NCBI GenBank assembly: GCA_023387235.1
Contig: JAEWIJ010000110.1
Coordinates: 1 to 14,489 of the forward strand
Reading direction: 5' to 3'
DNA: 14,489 bases
Source: Pseudomonadota bacterium
Lineage (GTDB): Bacteria; Pseudomonadota; Alphaproteobacteria; Rhizobiales; Hyphomicrobiaceae
Below the pieces are notes generated by a model. That model saw nothing but the letters and a program-made list of their open reading frames with translations, did not search any database and had not been told where the DNA came from. A program made the translations under genes and the position numbers. Shown piece after piece: positions 12,748 to 14,489 of this stretch. Each line of letters opens with the position of its first letter. Position 1 is the first letter of the stretch.

Positions 12748-12776
12748 TTGCCATGGCGGCATGTTCTCTATATGTT
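12748..12776 (+). promoter_or_regulatory. Promoter of the 2H phosphoesterase gene
   Basis: TTGCCA (12748-12753) and TATGTT (12771-12776) are separated by exactly 17 bases. A transcript would start near 12783, about 30 bases before the GTG start at 12814. The -10 box lies inside the LexA-type site at 12763-12777. Confidence 0.6.
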
Positions 12777-12777
12777 C
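12763..12777. promoter_or_regulatory. Putative LexA (SOS) box, GTTC-N7-GTTC
   Basis: The sequence GTTCTCTATATGTTC is a perfect match to the direct-repeat LexA operator described for alphaproteobacteria (GTTC-N7-GTTC). It overlaps the spacer and -10 of the promoter at 12748-12776, which is where a repressor would block RNA polymerase. The gap of N7 and the T/A-rich middle both fit. Confidence 0.7.
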
Positions 12778-12813
12778 TCGCCATTATTTGGTGAGTAGCG
12801 TAGGGGTCTGTGC

Positions 12814-13431
12814 GTGCACGGCAGTGCTGAGCAATTGGCTTTCGATTTTGGCGCGCAGCGGCCGGGCGATGGGCGGGATCGCGCGGATCGCTTGTTTTTT
12901 GCAGCCCTGCCCGAGCTTGGCGCGGCGAAGCGCATTGCGGCCTATACCGCAGCCCTGCGGCAAACCCATGGACTGACAGGGCGCGCGCGTCCGACGCGCC
13001 TGCTCCATGTCTCGCTCGCCGGTGTCGGTGGATTTGGTCGCCTGCCCGAGCCGGTGGTGGCGGCTGCAATGTGTGCCGGAGCGAAGGTGCGCATGGCGCC
13101 CTTCGAGGTGTGTTTCAGCCGCGTCATGAGCTTCGATGGCCGTCTGCGCCCTGGACAGCGGCGGGCCATCGTCTTGCGGTGCGATCGCGGTGAGCAGGAA
13201 TTCATCCACCTCAGGCGAACGATAGGCGTTGCGATGCGTTCGGTTCACCTGAGCCGTGGGCTGCCCGAGGGCTTCGCGCCGCATGTTACACTGCTGTACG
13301 ATCAGGAGAGGGTTCCGGAGGCGGCGCTTTGCGAGCCCATCGGATGGACGGTGCGCGAATTCGTGCTCGTTCATAGCGTCGTCGGGCGCGGACGGCATAT
13401 CCACTTGGCACGCTGGCGCCTCGATGGCTGA
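12814..13431 (+). CDS. 2'-5' RNA ligase family protein (2H phosphoesterase)
   Basis: The 205-residue protein has the two H-x-T/S signatures of the 2H phosphoesterase superfamily: HVS at 65-67 and HVT at 157-159, each after a hydrophobic strand, as in LigT/ThpR. The N-terminal pattern ..QLAFDFG..RPGD..DRLFFAALP (7-33) resembles alphaproteobacterial members. These enzymes act on 2'-5' or 2',3'-cyclic phosphate ends of RNA; bacterial ThpR is best known as a cyclic phosphodiesterase, with reversible 2'-5' ligase activity in vitro. The start is GTG with AGGGG (12802-12806) seven bases upstream. A LexA-type box covers its promoter, so it may be induced by DNA damage. The DUF3016 gene follows 68 bases later on the same strand. 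Confidence 0.85.
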   Translation: MHGSAEQLAFDFGAQRPGDGRDRADRLFFAALPELGAAKRIAAYTAALRQTHGLTGRARPTRLLHVSLAGVGGFGRLPEPVVAAAMCAGAKVRMAPFEVCFSRVMSFDGRLRPGQRRAIVLRCDRGEQEFIHLRRTIGVAMRSVHLSRGLPEGFAPHVTLLYDQERVPEAALCEPIGWTVREFVLVHSVVGRGRHIHLARWRLDG

Positions 13432-13499
13432 CAATGCCTTGGAACGGTCCGCATCTACGTCGGGTCTCCGGATCGGAAAGTGGAGACGGAGCGAACGCC

Positions 13500-13982
13500 A
13501 TGCGATGGAGTAAACTCACGGTCGGCATGCTGGTCTTGATGGCCCTGTCGGCAAGCGCGAATGCGGGGCTCACCGTCAGGTTCGTCGGTGCCGAGCGCTA
13601 CAGCGATGCCGAGGCCGGCAGCAACGGCTCGCGCAAGGAGACCCTCAATGAGCTGCGGCGCTACCTCGATACGCTCGGCGCGCGCTATCTCCGGCCTGGG
13701 CAGGATCTGTCCATCGAGGTGCTGGACGTCGACCTTGCCGGCCAGCGGCTGCCGAACCGTGGTGGCGAGACCAGGATCGTGACGGGGGCGACGCCGCCGC
13801 GGATCAGCCTCCGATATACGCTGCGCGAACGTGGTCGCGTCGTCCGGCGCGATGAGGAAACACTCTCCGACTCGAACTTTCAGATGAGCACGGCGGCACG
13901 ATCCGGCGATCGGCTCGCCTACGAGAAGGAGCTGCTGGCGGACTGGTTCCGAACGCAGTTCCGCACGGGGCGCCGCTCATGA
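13500..13982 (+). CDS. DUF3016-family secreted protein
   Basis: The 160-residue protein has a typical signal peptide (MRWSK, hydrophobic core to about 18, then SANA with cleavage after residue 22). The mature part follows the DUF3016 pattern: VRFVGAERYSDA (26-37), LNELRRYLDTLGARYLRPGQDLSIEV (49-74), DVDLAG (76-81), PPRISLRY (99-106), LSDSNF (122-127) and YEKELLADWF (141-150). The function of the family is not known; the protein should be periplasmic. GGAG at 13488-13491 is eight bases before this ATG; a start at 13434 would place 22 extra residues ahead of the signal peptide and is less likely. It may be in one transcript with the preceding 2H phosphoesterase and the following EVE gene. Confidence 0.88.
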   Translation: MRWSKLTVGMLVLMALSASANAGLTVRFVGAERYSDAEAGSNGSRKETLNELRRYLDTLGARYLRPGQDLSIEVLDVDLAGQRLPNRGGETRIVTGATPPRISLRYTLRERGRVVRRDEETLSDSNFQMSTAARSGDRLAYEKELLADWFRTQFRTGRRS

Positions 13983-14049
13983 CAATGCTCGAGGAGGTGG
14001 CTACAGTTCTGTACGCTCGGATTCTGCACCGGAATGAGGATTGCCAACG

Positions 14050-14489
14050 ATGTCCAAGAAGCCGGCCACGGCCTACTGGCTCCTGAAGTCGGAGCCTGAT
14101 GCCTTCTCGTGGGACGACCTGAAGGCGAAGGGCAAGGCCGGCGAGCCGTGGACGGGGGTGCGGAACTTCACGGCCCGCAACAACATGAAGGCCATGAAGA
14201 TCGGCGACCTCGGATTCTTCTATCATTCCAACATCGGCAAGGAGGTCGTGGGCATCTGCAAGGTGAGCGCGCTCGCGCATCCCGATCCGACGGACGACAC
14301 GGGCAAGTGGCAATGCGTGGACGTCGTCGCTGTGGCGGATGTGCCCAAGCCGGTAACGCTTGCGACGGTCAGGGAGACGCCGGCACTCGCCAAAATGAGC
14401 CTCGTGACGAGCGCGCGGCTCTCCGTGCAGCCCGTGACGGCCGAGGAGTGGCGGACCGTGTGCAAAATGGGCGGCGTGGATCCGAAGAA
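14050..14489 (+). CDS. EVE domain protein (3' end cut by window)
   Basis: The 146 visible residues form an almost complete stand-alone EVE domain, a PUA/YTH-like fold that binds modified bases in nucleic acids. Family marks are YWLLKSEPDAFSWDDL (9-24), WTGVRNFTARNNM (34-46), the GDLGFFYHS strand (52-60) lining the pocket, VVGIC (66-70), and the end LVTSARLSVQPVTAEEW (118-134). Related proteins occur alone in many proteobacteria, and the domain is also found fused in restriction systems. The frame runs off the window without a stop; the usual length (about 140-150) implies that only a few residues are missing. GAGGA at 14036-14040 is nine bases upstream of the ATG. It follows DUF3016 by 67 bases on the same strand. 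Confidence 0.93.
   Translation, partial: MSKKPATAYWLLKSEPDAFSWDDLKAKGKAGEPWTGVRNFTARNNMKAMKIGDLGFFYHSNIGKEVVGICKVSALAHPDPTDDTGKWQCVDVVAVADVPKPVTLATVRETPALAKMSLVTSARLSVQPVTAEEWRTVCKMGGVDPK

Noticed and set aside
12784..13434. A 216-codon minus-strand frame opposite the 2H phosphoesterase gene
   Set aside because: The plus strand has both HxT/S motifs and a promoter; the opposite frame has no recognisable family.

Overview
The window is a GC-rich chromosomal segment that reads like an alphaproteobacterium, probably of the Hyphomicrobiales. The grounds are a BolA and CGFS-glutaredoxin neighbourhood, a small secreted DUF3016 protein, a zinc-less MsrB overlapping MsrA, and an alphaproteobacterial type LexA box (GTTC-N7-GTTC). 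I assign the clade from gene families and motifs only. Most genes are housekeeping or stress genes with good Shine-Dalgarno sites. I see no rRNA, tRNA, CRISPR array or transposase gene.

Layout. 1-284: tail of an aldo/keto reductase. 395-2311: a BolA-family gene, a TIM-barrel sugar isomerase-like gene, a small minus-strand acidic/basic protein, and grxD; the BolA and Grx4 partners are thus separated by two unrelated genes. 2439-4571: a double-domain PqiA-like membrane protein and an HSL-type esterase. 4594-4784: a composite palindrome region between the convergent esterase and ndk genes. 4790-6689 (minus): ndk, an unrecognised 96-aa protein, and a membrane-anchored peptidoglycan-binding-like protein. 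7012-9031: a small Gly-rich hydrophobic protein and guaA. 9032-9557: a DUF4279 gene followed by a second copy of the guaA 3' end. 9624-11436: a flavin reductase-like protein, then the msrB-msrA operon. 11682-12635 (minus): a VOC ring-cleaving dioxygenase-like protein. 12748-14489: a likely SOS-regulated promoter followed by a 2H phosphoesterase (2'-5' RNA ligase family), a DUF3016 protein and a truncated EVE-domain protein.

Three signals stand out. (1) At 4606-4772 two related long hairpins, both bounded by CTAG, sit exactly in what would be the loop of a bidirectional terminator. This fits insertion of IS630/Tc1-type MITE-like elements at a CTAG site. (2) The last 34 bp of guaA are repeated (32/34 identical, both differences synonymous) 526 bp downstream, bracketing a DUF4279 gene with foreign-looking codon use. 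This is the footprint of site-specific integration at guaA, shrunk to one gene plus one att-like site. (3) A GTTC-N7-GTTC box overlaps a promoter with TTGCCA and TATGTT 17 bp apart, placing an RNA-processing type 2H phosphoesterase, and perhaps the genes behind it, under DNA-damage control.
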